DNA from: Polaribacter dokdonensis
GTDB taxonomy: Bacteria; Bacteroidota; Bacteroidia; Flavobacteriales; Flavobacteriaceae
NCBI RefSeq assembly: GCF_024362345.1
Contig: NZ_CP101505.1
Span: 1,074,001 to 1,138,000, forward strand
Direction: 5' to 3'
Length of the DNA stretch: 64,000 bases
This document shows positions 7,873-18,733 of this stretch, in pieces. The stretch's first letter is position 1; each line of letters begins with the position of its first letter. The position numbers and the translations under genes were made by a program. A model generated the notes under the pieces. It was given only the letters and a program-made list of their open reading frames with translations. It was not told the DNA's origin and did not search any database.

Positions 7873-9562
7873 ATCTAATTAATTTCTTATACTTAATACG
7901 TTTTGGCATTAAATCTCCTCCTAAACGTTTCTTCTTGTTTTCTTCATAATCAGAGAAAGAACCTTCAAAGAAATAAACTTGGCTATCACCTTCAAACGCT
8001 AAAATATGAGTACAAATTCTGTCTAAGAACCATCTATCATGACTAATAACAACTGCACAGCCTGCAAAGTTTTCTAAACCTTCTTCCAATGCTCTTAACG
8101 TATTTACATCTAAATCATTGGTTGGCTCATCTAAAAGTAAAACGTTTCCTTCTTCTTTTAAAGTCATTGCTAAATGCAATCTATTTCTCTCTCCTCCAGA
8201 AAGTGTTGAAACTTTTTTGTTTTGTTCGCTTCCAGAAAAATTGAATCTACTTAAGTAAGCTCTAGAATTTACTTGTTTACCTCCCATCATTACTAAATCT
8301 TGTCCATCAGAAAAATTCTCCCAAATTGTTTTATCAGGATTAATATCTGAATGAGCTTGATCTACATAAGCGATTTTAGCTGTTTCACCCACTTTAAAAG
8401 TTCCTTTATCTGGGTTTTCTTCACCCATAATCATTTTAAAGATGGTAGTTTTACCTGCTCCATTTGGCCCAATAATACCTACAATACCTGCTTGTGGTAA
8501 ATTAAAAGCTAAATCTTCATATAATAATTTATCTCCAAAAGCTTTAGAAACGCCTTCTGCTTCAATTACATTTGTTCCTAAACGTGGTCCATTAGGAATG
8601 TAAATTTCTAATTTTGCATCTACTTGCTTTTGGTCTTGACTCATTAATTTGTCATAATTTTTCAAACGTGCTTTTTGCTTTGTTTGACGACCTTTTGCTC
8701 CTTGACGAACCCATTCTAACTCTCTTTCTAATGTCTTTTGACGTTTTGAAGCTGTTTTGCTTTCTTGAGCCATTCTGTTAGATTTCTGGTCTAGCCAAGA
8801 AGAGTAATTTCCTTTCCAAGGAATACCTTCTCCTCTATCTAATTCTAAAATCCAACCAGCAACATTATCTAAGAAATATCTGTCGTGAGTTACTGCAATT
8901 ACAGTTCCTTTATATTGTGCTAAATGATGCTCTAACCAATGTACTGATTCTGCATCTAAATGGTTGGTAGGTTCATCTAATAATAATATTTCTGGCTCTT
9001 GTAATAGCAATCTACATAAAGCAACACGTCTTTTTTCTCCACCTGAAAGTACACCAATTTTTTTGTCAGAATCTGGGGTTCTTAAAGCATCCATTGCTAT
9101 TTCTAATTTGGTATCTAATTCCCAAGCATTGGCTGCATCAATTTTATCTTGAAGTTCAGCCTGCTGATTCATTAGTTTTTCCATTTTATCAGCATCAGAA
9201 TACACTTCTTCTAAACCAAACATATCGTTTATTTTGTTGTATTCATCTAATATGGCCACAGTTTCTGCAACACCTTCTTTTACAACTTCTAATACTGTTT
9301 TTTCTGGATCTAATTGTGGTTCTTGCTCTAAGTAACCAACTTTATAGCCAGGTGAAAAAGTTACATCTCCTTGAAAGTTTTTTTCAACTCCTGCTATTAT
9401 TTTTAATAGGGTAGATTTACCTGAACCATTTAAACCAAGAATACCAATTTTGGCTCCATAAAAAAAGCTTAAATAAATATCTTTTAAAACTTGTTTTCCT
9501 GTTGATTGATAGGTTTTTGAAACCTTATTCATGGAAAAGATTACTTTCTTATCATCACTCAT
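7871..9562 (-). CDS. ettA: energy-dependent translational throttle protein EttA (ABC-F)
   Basis: The protein has 563 residues, the usual EttA length. There are two ABC cassettes without membrane segments. The first has Walker A GLNGSGKST and signature LSGGEKRR with Walker B EILLLDEPTNHLD; the second has GPNGAGKTT, LSGGERNRL and VLLLDEPTNDLD. Between them lies the ABC-F linker (WLDQKSNRMAQE onward). EttA binds the ribosomal E site and gates entry of the 70S initiation complex into elongation according to the ADP/ATP ratio. Gene length and arm region fit EttA better than Uup or antibiotic-resistance ABC-F proteins. A small membrane-protein gene lies 53 bases upstream on the same strand. Confidence 0.92.
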   Translation of the reverse strand: MSDDKKVIFSMNKVSKTYQSTGKQVLKDIYLSFFYGAKIGILGLNGSGKSTLLKIIAGVEKNFQGDVTFSPGYKVGYLEQEPQLDPEKTVLEVVKEGVAETVAILDEYNKINDMFGLEEVYSDADKMEKLMNQQAELQDKIDAANAWELDTKLEIAMDALRTPDSDKKIGVLSGGEKRRVALCRLLLQEPEILLLDEPTNHLDAESVHWLEHHLAQYKGTVIAVTHDRYFLDNVAGWILELDRGEGIPWKGNYSSWLDQKSNRMAQESKTASKRQKTLERELEWVRQGAKGRQTKQKARLKNYDKLMSQDQKQVDAKLEIYIPNGPRLGTNVIEAEGVSKAFGDKLLYEDLAFNLPQAGIVGIIGPNGAGKTTIFKMIMGEENPDKGTFKVGETAKIAYVDQAHSDINPDKTIWENFSDGQDLVMMGGKQVNSRAYLSRFNFSGSEQNKKVSTLSGGERNRLHLAMTLKEEGNVLLLDEPTNDLDVNTLRALEEGLENFAGCAVVISHDRWFLDRICTHILAFEGDSQVYFFEGSFSDYEENKKKRLGGDLMPKRIKYKKLIR

Positions 9563-9615
9563 TTTAATAAATTTTTATAGTTGTGTATTATTATTTTTTT
9601 TAATGAAAGTAGTTA

Positions 9616-9798
9616 TTAAACCCTTCCTTTTAGCGCGTTAAAAACCCAAGCTATACAGAAAAAGCCTATACCAACTGTAGCAAACCCCCAACCAGCAACA
9701 TCTTCATATCTGTAAGCGCCCATCAATATTAAAATAACGCCCATCAAAATCATTAAAATAGTAGCCCAACCAAGAACGGTGTTTTTATTCATCGACAT
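9616..9798 (-). CDS. small two-helix membrane protein (CAL67264-type)
   Basis: This 60-residue protein has two hydrophobic helices, about residues 9-29 and 37-55, joined by a short loop with YRYEDVAGWG. Its size and sequence resemble the small flavobacterial 'CAL67264 family' of membrane proteins; that name is recalled, not searched. The function is unknown. An alternative start at the third codon (Met3) is possible. It lies directly upstream of ettA on the same strand and may be co-transcribed. Confidence 0.62.
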   Translation of the reverse strand: MSMNKNTVLGWATILMILMGVILILMGAYRYEDVAGWGFATVGIGFFCIAWVFNALKGRV

Positions 9799-9956
9799 AA
9801 ATCTCTAAGTTTTTTGTTAGTTGGCAAATATCGATAATTTATTTCGTTTATTTTAACGTTTTAGCTTCTGCATATAAACAATTTGCTTTAAAATTTGGCA
9901 AATACAGCTTCATCATTTTGTTATTAAAGTTTAAAAGAAAAGAATTATAATAAATA

Positions 9957-9983
9957 AAAAAGAGCACTATACTAGCGCTCTTT
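9957..9983 (-). terminator. intrinsic terminator of the 10009-10623 gene
   Basis: On the minus strand, AAAGAGC and GCTCTTT form a 7-bp stem, extended by a G-T wobble, and are followed by a T-rich run. It begins about 26 bases after the stop codon of the minus-strand gene. Confidence 0.65.
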
Positions 9984-10008
9984 ACCTTTATTTAGTAATT
10001 AATAATAT

Positions 10009-10623
10009 CTAAAAACCTCTTCTCTGACCACCTCTTCTCTGGTTTTGAGAATTATTATTTTGATTTCTATTAGGTCTTTTAGGTTTCATGTCTTCTTTTA
10101 TATCTTCTTGATATTTAATCCACTTTTTATTTTGTTTTTCACTTAATACAGCAATTAAACTTTCATTTAAAGTTTCTTCTAAAGTTATAATTTTAGTTCT
10201 TATTGGTCTAATTACTTCACCAACTTTTTGTCTAACATTAGGCCCATTATTCTGATTGTTGTTTTCATAATTTGAAGTTGACCTATTTGCTGATCTTGCA
10301 GTTTTTATAATTGCATTTAAATCTTCAAAATTTTCTTTATTGAGTAATGCAATTTCCTTTACTTTAAAATTATAAGTTCTTAAAGACCTTCTAACTTGAG
10401 TTTTAATAGTGACGTCTTTAATTTTTAATTTCTTTAAAACTTTTGGCACATCATAGTAAAATATACCTGCTGCTTCAGCTGCACTAAATTCCTTAATTTC
10501 TCTAGCCTCAGGTTGTCTATCATTGTTTTGAGAAGACCTACCTCTCATTCCTCCTCCTCTTTGAGGCTCTGCATAAATTAAGGATGAGATTAAAAGAATT
10601 GCAATTAAAAATATTTTTTTCAT
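10009..10623 (-). CDS. periplasmic Spy/CpxP-like (LTxxQ-type) protein, hypothetical
   Basis: The protein has 204 residues with a signal peptide (1-18, ending IYAE). After a Gly/Arg-rich stretch it is mostly charged helix. The element LSEKQNKKWIKYQEDI near residue 160 resembles the LTxxQ motif of Spy/CpxP-type periplasmic chaperones and related metal-stress proteins, and the repeated helical pattern fits. The tail is Asn/Gln/Arg-rich and ends RRGGQRRGF. It stands alone with its own terminator. The assignment rests on a short motif, so the function remains open. Confidence 0.5.
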   Translation of the reverse strand: MKKIFLIAILLISSLIYAEPQRGGGMRGRSSQNNDRQPEAREIKEFSAAEAAGIFYYDVPKVLKKLKIKDVTIKTQVRRSLRTYNFKVKEIALLNKENFEDLNAIIKTARSANRSTSNYENNNQNNGPNVRQKVGEVIRPIRTKIITLEETLNESLIAVLSEKQNKKWIKYQEDIKEDMKPKRPNRNQNNNSQNQRRGGQRRGF

Positions 10624-10691
10624 ATAATAAGATTGTATTTATATAGATTTAGATGAAAATATTTCTAAAAACTTGCTAAATATCGAAAGAA

Positions 10692-12767
<2,076 letters not shown>

Positions 12768-12923
12768 TTATTTCTTAAAATCAATAATTAGAAAATAAAG
12801 ATAATTACTAAAACTCATTTTGTTTAACCTTTGCTATTTCATTTCAGCTAAAAATTCAATGGATAACAATAATCAAATCTTTCAAATTGATTGAAATTTG
12901 TGCAGAACAAAAAAATATAAAAT

Positions 12924-13664
12924 ATGAATTTGAAAGATAAAGTAGCAATTATTACAGGAGCATCAAGTGGAATTGGAGAAGCATCAGCTTTAAAATTGGC
13001 CAAAGAAGGTACAAAAGTGGTGTTAACAGCAAGAAGTGAAGATAAACTGAAAAAATTAGCTAAAAAAATTGAAGAGGAAAATGGTACTGCATTAGTAGTA
13101 ACTGCAGATGTAACAAAAAGTGAAGAATTTAAAAATGTTGTTACACAAGCCAAAAAAGAATTTGGGACCGTAAATATTTTAGTAAATAATGCTGGTTTAA
13201 TGCCTTTATCTTATGTAGAAAAACTTAAAACAGACGAATGGAATACAATGATTGATGTAAACATTAAAGGTGTTTTAAATGGTGTAGAAGCTGTTTTGCC
13301 AACATTGATAGAAAATAAAGGCGGACATATTATTAATATTTCCTCTACTGCAGCTTATAAATATTTTCCTGGAGGAGCTGTATACTGTGCAACTAAAGCA
13401 GCAGTGCAAATGTTTTCTGAAGGTTTAAGAAAAGAAATATCTGCTAAACATGGTATTAATGTAACTTCTATAGAACCAGGTGCTGTAGACACTGCTTTGT
13501 TTGAAACTATCACAGATGAAGATATCAAAGAAGAATTAAAAGACATGCAAAAAATGACAGCTCTACAAGCTGAAGACATTGCAAATGCAATTTTTTATTC
13601 TGTAAATCAACCTAGTAGAGCAAACATTAATAATATTCACATTTTACCTAGTGAACAACAATAA
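12924..13664 (+). CDS. short-chain dehydrogenase/reductase (SDR)
   Basis: The protein has 246 residues, a classical SDR length. The cofactor motif TGASSGIG is at residues 12-19, the NNAG element at about 88-91, and the catalytic Tyr-x-x-x-Lys is in YCATKAA with the preceding serine in INISSTAAYK. The overall look and the C-terminal ending fit YdfG-like 3-hydroxy acid dehydrogenases; the substrate is not determined. The next gene starts 10 bases after the stop, so the two are probably translated from one mRNA. The start is the only good ATG at the conserved N-terminus (MNLKDKVAIITG). Confidence 0.82.
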   Translation: MNLKDKVAIITGASSGIGEASALKLAKEGTKVVLTARSEDKLKKLAKKIEEENGTALVVTADVTKSEEFKNVVTQAKKEFGTVNILVNNAGLMPLSYVEKLKTDEWNTMIDVNIKGVLNGVEAVLPTLIENKGGHIINISSTAAYKYFPGGAVYCATKAAVQMFSEGLRKEISAKHGINVTSIEPGAVDTALFETITDEDIKEELKDMQKMTALQAEDIANAIFYSVNQPSRANINNIHILPSEQQ

Positions 13665-13674
13665 AAAACAAACT

Positions 13675-15060
13675 ATGACTAAAGAAAAAACAATAATTAC
13701 AACAAATCCTGCAACAGGAGAAAAACTAGAAACTTATAATTATATCACAGATTCTGAAATGAACATTGCTATCGAAAATTGTCATGAGGAGTTTTCAAGT
13801 TGGAAGTTAGTTTCATTAAAAGACAGGGCTGATATAATTAAATCGATAGGAGAAAAATTAAAGGAATACAAAGATGAATTAGCTGAGTTAATGACTAAAG
13901 AAATGGGTAAACCATTGTCTCAAAGTAAGGATGAAGTAGATTTGTGTGCAGGTATTTGCGAATATACAGCCTCTAATGGCCCAGAAGAATTAAAAGAAGA
14001 TCATAGAAAATTACCCAAAGGTGGTAAAGGAATTGTAACCTTTTCACCCATTGGAATAGTATATGGAATTCAACCTTGGAACTATCCTTCTTATCAAGTA
14101 ATTAGATATGCCATTGTAAATTTAATGGCAGGTAATGGAGTATTGTTAAAACATGCCTCGAATGTTACTGGTACAGGTTTATTATTAGAAAAAATCTTTG
14201 TAGAAGCTGGTTTACCTGAAAACCTATTTAAAACATTGTTGATTACTCATGATCAATCAGATGAAGTAATTAAACATAAGGCTGTAAGAGGAGTTACTTT
14301 AACAGGTAGTTCTGGTGCAGGTAGAAAAGTAGGTCAGAAAGCTACTGTAGAATTGAAAAAAGTAGTTTTAGAATTGGGTAGTAATGATGCATACATTGTT
14401 TTAGAAGATGCTGATTTAGAGTTAGCCGTAGAAAAATGTGTAAGAGGTAGAATTTACAATAATGGTGAAACCTGTATTGCTGCAAAACGTTTTGTAGTTG
14501 TAGATGCTGTTTATGAACAATTTAAGGAGGCTTTTGTAAAAGCTATGAAAGATGTAAAAGTTGGTAATCCTATGGATGATAGTTATGAAATGGGACCAAT
14601 GGCTAGAGAAGATTTAAGAGAAACTTTACATGAACAAGTAGAAGAAAGTGTAGAAAAAGGTGCAGAAATTTTATGTGGTGGAGAAATTACAGAAGGTAAA
14701 GGATATTATTATCCTGTAACTGTTCTTAATAACGTAAAACCAGGTCAGCCAGCCTATGATGATGAACTTTTTGGACCAGTAGCTTCTTTAATAAAAGCAA
14801 AAGACACAGAAGATGCTATGAGAATTGCCAATGATAGTAGATTTGGTTTAGGAGGAGGGATCTTTTCTAAGGATGAAGAAAAAGCAACAAAATTAGCTCA
14901 AGATCATTTTGACACTGGTATGATATTTATCAATTCTTTTGGAATTGCAAATCCAGCAATGCCTTTTGGTGGAGTTAAAGATTCTGGTTTTGGTAGAGAA
15001 CATGGAGGTTTTGGTATTAAGGAGTTCGTAAATGTAAAAGCATTAACATTTAGCGAATAA
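13675..15060 (+). CDS. NAD(P)-dependent succinate-semialdehyde dehydrogenase-like ALDH
   Basis: From the ATG at 13675 the product has 461 residues; an upstream GTG at 13651 would overlap the SDR gene and is less likely. Key ALDH features: catalytic cysteine in NNGETCIAAKR, general-base glutamate in VVLELGSND (ELGS instead of the usual ELGG), and the ending AMPFGGVKDSGFGRE. The segment GPMAREDLRETLHEQVE closely matches E. coli Sad/YneI, which oxidises succinate semialdehyde to succinate. It pairs with the SDR just upstream, suggesting sequential alcohol or keto-acid and aldehyde oxidation. It ends before a bidirectional terminator. Confidence 0.8.
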   Translation: MTKEKTIITTNPATGEKLETYNYITDSEMNIAIENCHEEFSSWKLVSLKDRADIIKSIGEKLKEYKDELAELMTKEMGKPLSQSKDEVDLCAGICEYTASNGPEELKEDHRKLPKGGKGIVTFSPIGIVYGIQPWNYPSYQVIRYAIVNLMAGNGVLLKHASNVTGTGLLLEKIFVEAGLPENLFKTLLITHDQSDEVIKHKAVRGVTLTGSSGAGRKVGQKATVELKKVVLELGSNDAYIVLEDADLELAVEKCVRGRIYNNGETCIAAKRFVVVDAVYEQFKEAFVKAMKDVKVGNPMDDSYEMGPMAREDLRETLHEQVEESVEKGAEILCGGEITEGKGYYYPVTVLNNVKPGQPAYDDELFGPVASLIKAKDTEDAMRIANDSRFGLGGGIFSKDEEKATKLAQDHFDTGMIFINSFGIANPAMPFGGVKDSGFGREHGGFGIKEFVNVKALTFSE

Positions 15061-15080
15061 CATTAAAATTAGAACAAAAA

Positions 15081-15113
15081 AAATCGTCTTGAAATTCAAG
15101 ACGATTTTTTTTT
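15081..15113. terminator. bidirectional intrinsic terminator
   Basis: A 12-bp perfect stem (AAATCGTCTTGA at 15081-15092 with TCAAGACGATTT at 15096-15107) has an A tract before it and a T tract after it. It sits between the convergent aldehyde dehydrogenase and pirin genes and can serve both. Confidence 0.9.
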
Positions 15114-15127
15114 ACGATTATCTAAAC

Positions 15128-15835
15128 CTAACTCATAGGTACATCTATCACCAATAATTTACTTGCTTTAGAAGCTTTAATTTTCACCTTATCTACACCT
15201 TCTATTCCAACTGCGTCTCTACTTTCTAATTTCTCATCAGCAACCTCAATTGCACCATTTATTAAAAAGAAGTAAGCACCATTTTTTAAACCATATTCAG
15301 TGGTGTAATTTTCATCCATATCAATCATATAGATATAACCTTGCTGATTTATAGGTAAAGAACCTTCTATTTGCTTGTCTTTTGGAGATACCAAAACCTG
15401 AAAACGATTGTTAAGATCTTGAATATCGAAAAATTTCTGATTATAATAAGGTTCTACTTCTTGTTTTTCTGGAATAATCCAAAGTTGTAAGAAATTGGTT
15501 TCATCTGTTTTGCTATCATTAAATTCTGAATGCGTTAAACCTGTTCCTGCACTCATTACTTGTACCTCTCCTACTTCTATAGAACGTTGATTGTTCATAC
15601 TATCTTTATGAGATAATGCTCCTGAAATAGGAATAGAAATAATCTCCATATTTTTATGAGGATGAGTACCAAAACCCATTTTAGGTTGCACAACATCATC
15701 ATTTAAAACTCTTAGCATGCCAAAGTTCATTCGTTCAGGATTTTGATAACTTGAAAAACTAAATGTATGATATGACTTTAACCAGCCATGATTGGCAAAT
15801 CCTCTTGTGTTTGCTTTGTGAATTGTTTTTTTCAT
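15128..15835 (-). CDS. pirin family protein (YhaK-like bicupin)
   Basis: The protein has 235 residues. The first cupin carries GTHPHKNMEIISIPISG and the later TGLTHSEFND, giving the pirin metal-binding His/His/Glu set (HPHKNME and H in THSE). The start MKKTIHKANTRGFANHGWLKSYHTF is typical of the YhaK type. Pirins are Fe-binding cupins; some have quercetinase activity and some are redox sensors. It lies 96 bases after the second pirin gene on the same strand. No repeat of the 15-bp-period operator was seen in that gap, so it may depend on read-through or its own weak promoter. Confidence 0.85.
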   Translation of the reverse strand: MKKTIHKANTRGFANHGWLKSYHTFSFSSYQNPERMNFGMLRVLNDDVVQPKMGFGTHPHKNMEIISIPISGALSHKDSMNNQRSIEVGEVQVMSAGTGLTHSEFNDSKTDETNFLQLWIIPEKQEVEPYYNQKFFDIQDLNNRFQVLVSPKDKQIEGSLPINQQGYIYMIDMDENYTTEYGLKNGAYFFLINGAIEVADEKLESRDAVGIEGVDKVKIKASKASKLLVIDVPMS

Positions 15836-15931
15836 AATTTTATTTTTTGAGATTATTAAGCTGATAGTCTACTGGATTCTAGATTAAAAAAATTTATAAA
15901 TCCTATAAGTTCTAATCAATTAATAATCTGA

Positions 15932-16801
15932 TTAATACAAATATCCCATTTTACCTTGTTGAAAATCACGCATTGCTTCTAAAATTTCGGTTTGCGTATT
16001 CATTACATAAGGTCCATATTGAGTAACTTTTTCACTTATTGGTTCTCCTGAAAGAACTAAAAGAGTACTCTTTTCATTAGCTTTAAACAAAACTGAATTT
16101 CCATCTGTGTTAAACACCACCATTTGAATATCACCCTTCTTTAGAACTTCTTGATTATTAATCAAAACTTCACCTTCTAAAAGATAAATTAATGATTGAT
16201 GATTCTCAGGAAGATCAATCTGAATTTCTCCATCTTTTTCTGCGTTGGCTGTAATAACATTAACTGCTGTTTGTGTTTTTATTAAACCTTGTTCATTGGC
16301 TTGTTGCCCAGCAACAATATTTAATTGTACCTTTTTATCTGATGAAAACACTTTTGGAATTTGTTCATCTTCTAAATGTTGATAATTTGGTGGGATCATT
16401 TTATCCTTAGCTGGTAAATTCAACCAAAGCTGAATACCTTCTAAATCTCCACCTTTTTTTACAAATTCTTTAGTTGGTGCTTCTGCATGTATTATTCCTC
16501 TACCAGCAGTTGTCCATTGAACTCCACCAGCTTTTACAACCATTTCATTACCAAGAGAATCTCTATGTAATTGCTCTCCTTTAAAAAGCAATGTAATAGG
16601 TTCAAAGCCTCTATGAGGATGAGGACCTAAATCGAAAGGATTATTAAACTCAGAAATGGCATAAGGTCCATAATGATGTAACAACAAAAATGGATCTACA
16701 TTCTCTATACCTTCTGTTGGTAAAGGTTGTCGTAGTTTAATAGGCCCCATATTTACTAAAGGACTATTTACTTTCTGTTGAATACTTTTATATTTTTTCA
16801 T
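15932..16801 (-). CDS. pirin family protein (classical bicupin)
   Basis: The protein has 289 residues. VDPFLLLHHYGP, LGPHPHRGFEPITLLFKGE and WTTAGRGIIHAEAP are hallmark pirin segments, with metal ligands in HPHRGFE and the later H-x-E. The C-terminal cupin follows. Its ATG overlaps the TGA of the MarR gene by ATGA, so translation is coupled. Being directly behind a MarR regulator and flavin reductases, it is likely part of a quinone/phenolic or electrophile response. Two pirins of different subfamily in one locus suggest different substrates. Confidence 0.87.
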   Translation of the reverse strand: MKKYKSIQQKVNSPLVNMGPIKLRQPLPTEGIENVDPFLLLHHYGPYAISEFNNPFDLGPHPHRGFEPITLLFKGEQLHRDSLGNEMVVKAGGVQWTTAGRGIIHAEAPTKEFVKKGGDLEGIQLWLNLPAKDKMIPPNYQHLEDEQIPKVFSSDKKVQLNIVAGQQANEQGLIKTQTAVNVITANAEKDGEIQIDLPENHQSLIYLLEGEVLINNQEVLKKGDIQMVVFNTDGNSVLFKANEKSTLLVLSGEPISEKVTQYGPYVMNTQTEILEAMRDFQQGKMGYLY

Positions 16802-17235
16802 CGTATTTTATCTAACAGATTACTAAGCGTTTCTGCTTCTTCATCTGATAATTTTTCTAAGAAGGATAAATTCTTATTGTCATCTATGGTCGATAAAAGC
16901 TCTAAACCTTGATTGGTAATTTTAACATAAACTACTCTTCTATCACTCTCACATCTTTCTCTTTCAATTAGATTTTTATCACAAAGTTTATCCATTAATC
17001 GAGTTGCGTTTGGAGCTCTTTCAATCATTCTATCTTTAACAATCTGCACCTTCATTTTAGCTTTTGCCCCTCTTAAAATTCTTAAGATATTGTATTGCTG
17101 AGGAGAAATTCCATAAGGTTTAAAAAACTCATTCTCTTGACTATTTAACCAATTAGATGTGTATTTAATATTGATTAAAGCCTTTAATTTATTGCTCGCA
17201 AATTTAGATTTTATGTCTTTAGAAATATCTCCCAT
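16798..17235 (-). CDS. MarR family transcriptional regulator
   Basis: The protein has 145 residues with the winged-helix layout of MarR proteins: dimerisation helix, then GISPQQYNILRILRG, the recognition region VKDRMIERAPNATRLMDKL, and the wing ERERCESDRRVVYVKITNQG. The DxR wing motif (ESDRR) is present. Its gene is sandwiched between the glutaredoxin-like gene (2-base gap) and the pirin (4-base overlap), so it is co-transcribed with the genes it may control and is the best in-cluster candidate for the repeat operators at 18705 and 19543. Confidence 0.88.
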   Translation of the reverse strand: MGDISKDIKSKFASNKLKALINIKYTSNWLNSQENEFFKPYGISPQQYNILRILRGAKAKMKVQIVKDRMIERAPNATRLMDKLCDKNLIERERCESDRRVVYVKITNQGLELLSTIDDNKNLSFLEKLSDEEAETLSNLLDKIR

Positions 17236-17237
17236 AA

Positions 17238-17486
17238 TTAAGCTCTTAATTTTAAGTCTTGCATAATTTTATTAAACTCTTCTGTAGTTGGTGTTAAATA
17301 AACCTGATCATCTACAAACAATGTAGGATATTTTACAACACCTCCATACAATTTTTTACTGTGCTCTCTTGCTTCTGCATCCTTAGCTACATCTTTATAT
17401 ACATAATCTTCATCTGTAGAATTTAAAAAATTCTTGAATGCAACTGTATAAGAATGTCCTTGCCTACCATATAATACTATCTTCAT
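17238..17486 (-). CDS. glutaredoxin-like protein lacking the active-site cysteines
   Basis: From the ATG at 17486 the product has 82 residues; a longer frame reaches 17510. It has a glutaredoxin layout: beta strand MKIVLYG, helix, then KYPTLFVDDQVYLTP with the conserved cis-proline segment (normally xVPtlfv) and a C-terminal helix. At the place of the CPYC active site stands GHSY, and the whole protein contains no cysteine. It therefore cannot act as a dithiol or monothiol reductase. It may be a structural or binding relic. It is in the same operon as the FMN reductase and MarR genes. Confidence 0.72.
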   Translation of the reverse strand: MKIVLYGRQGHSYTVAFKNFLNSTDEDYVYKDVAKDAEAREHSKKLYGGVVKYPTLFVDDQVYLTPTTEEFNKIMQDLKLRA

Positions 17487-17517
17487 ATTCTTTATTTTTT
17501 GTTGGAGCACAAAACAT

Positions 17518-18051
17518 TTAACTTAATGATTCTTCGAAATCCTTAACCGTATTTTGCAACTGCTCTAATAATTCTTTATCTACTACTTTCCCTTCCTTAA
17601 AATTGTCTCCAAAACTAGGTAATGAAAAAGACGAAATACTTGCTGCTCCTAAATGTGGAAACTTGCTCATACCATCTTGTAAAACAGATTGACCACCTCT
17701 AGCTCCTGGAGATGTTGCCATTAATAATAATGATTTGTTTCTAAATACTTTTACGTTAATTCTTGAGCTCCAATCAAAAATATTTTTGAAAGCTGCTGCA
17801 TAAGAACCATTGTGTTCTGCTAGAGATAGAATGAAGCCATCATAATTATCTAATAAATTAGAAAACTTTTCTGCATTCTTTGGAAAACCATTTTCATTCT
17901 CTTCATCTTCACTGTAAATTGGCATATCAAAGTCTCTAAGATCAATTACATCAAAAGCAGTTTCTGATAAATTTTCTGCTGCAAATGTTGCCAATTTTTT
18001 ATTTATTGAGGTAGAACTTGTGCTACCTGCAAACGCTAATACTTTTTTCAT
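17518..18051 (-). CDS. NADPH-dependent FMN reductase family protein
   Basis: The protein has 177 residues with a flavodoxin-like fold. The FMN phosphate loop is GSTSSTSINKKLA near the N-terminus, and LSLAEHNGSYAAAFKNIFDW corresponds to the family's 'PEYNgs.pgvLKnaiDW' flavin-contacting segment. Such enzymes reduce FMN, quinones, azo compounds or chromate; the substrate here is unknown. The gene begins 15 bases after azoR's stop and precedes the glutaredoxin-like gene, so it belongs to the azoR operon. Confidence 0.85.
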   Translation of the reverse strand: MKKVLAFAGSTSSTSINKKLATFAAENLSETAFDVIDLRDFDMPIYSEDEENENGFPKNAEKFSNLLDNYDGFILSLAEHNGSYAAAFKNIFDWSSRINVKVFRNKSLLLMATSPGARGGQSVLQDGMSKFPHLGAASISSFSLPSFGDNFKEGKVVDKELLEQLQNTVKDFEESLS

Positions 18052-18066
18052 AACTATTTATTTTTT

Positions 18067-18651
18067 TTAACTTAAAGTTGCTATTTGTTCATTTGCACTT
18101 TCTAACTTAGTTTCGCTACTAAACATCAATTGGTCTAATTTTACAAATTCTATATCAGTTATACCTAAAAATCCTAAAAAGTGCGCTATATATTTACCTG
18201 CAAAATCGATATCACTACCTACTTCTGTACCTCCACTAGAAATTACGATATATGCTTTCTTATTTTCTAATAATCCTACAGGGCCTGTTTCTCCATATTT
18301 AAATGTTAAACCTGCTCTCGCAATTAAATCGAAATAAGCTTTTAAAGAAGCAGGAACTGAGAAATTGTAAATTGGTGCTCCAATAACAAGTACATCTGCA
18401 TCTTTTACTTCTTGGACTAGTTTATTGGAAATTGCTAAAGCTTTATTCTGATCTGCAGTTCTTTCTCCTTGAGGAAATAATGCACCCAAGATAAACTCAT
18501 CTATAAAAGGTAAATCTGAATACGTAGTATGTCTTGTAACTACAGTGGAACCTTTGTTTTCAGAAACCAATTTCTCAACCACCTTTTCTGCAAATGTTGT
18601 AGATGTAGATGATGTTTTATTGCTACTTGAATTTATATTTAAAATTTTCAT
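18067..18651 (-). CDS. azoR: FMN-dependent NADH-azoreductase
   Basis: The protein has 194 residues and is flavodoxin-like. MKILNINSSSNKTSSTSTT is the FMN phosphate-binding start, and APIYNFSVPASLKAYFDLIARAGLTFKYGETGPVGLL is the highly conserved AzoR core. AzoR reduces quinones and azo compounds with NADH and protects against thiol stress from electrophiles. It is the first gene of the operon azoR-FMN reductase-glutaredoxin-like-marR-pirin. Its promoter (-7 TACCTTTG) is overlapped on the -33 side by the direct-repeat operator. Confidence 0.88.
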   Translation of the reverse strand: MKILNINSSSNKTSSTSTTFAEKVVEKLVSENKGSTVVTRHTTYSDLPFIDEFILGALFPQGERTADQNKALAISNKLVQEVKDADVLVIGAPIYNFSVPASLKAYFDLIARAGLTFKYGETGPVGLLENKKAYIVISSGGTEVGSDIDFAGKYIAHFLGFLGITDIEFVKLDQLMFSSETKLESANEQIATLS

Positions 18652-18677
18652 GTTGATATATATTAATAATTACACTA

Positions 18678-18727
18678 CAAAGGTACAATTTATAAATTTA
18701 TTTTCCAAGGAATATAATTACAAGGAA
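18678..18727 (-). promoter_or_regulatory. azoR promoter with 15-bp-period direct-repeat operator
   Basis: On the minus strand the -7 element is TACCTTTG (plus coordinates 18678-18685). TTCCTTGG (18705-18712) lies over the -33 position, and a second half-site TTCCTTGT (18720-18727) is exactly 15 bp upstream. The same paired arrangement occurs before the doxX gene. Confidence 0.62.
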
Positions 18728-18733
18728 ATTAAA

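Noticed and set aside
13651..13674. GTG start giving eight extra residues to the aldehyde dehydrogenase
   Set aside because: It overlaps the end of the SDR gene and the next ATG at 13675 fits the family length.
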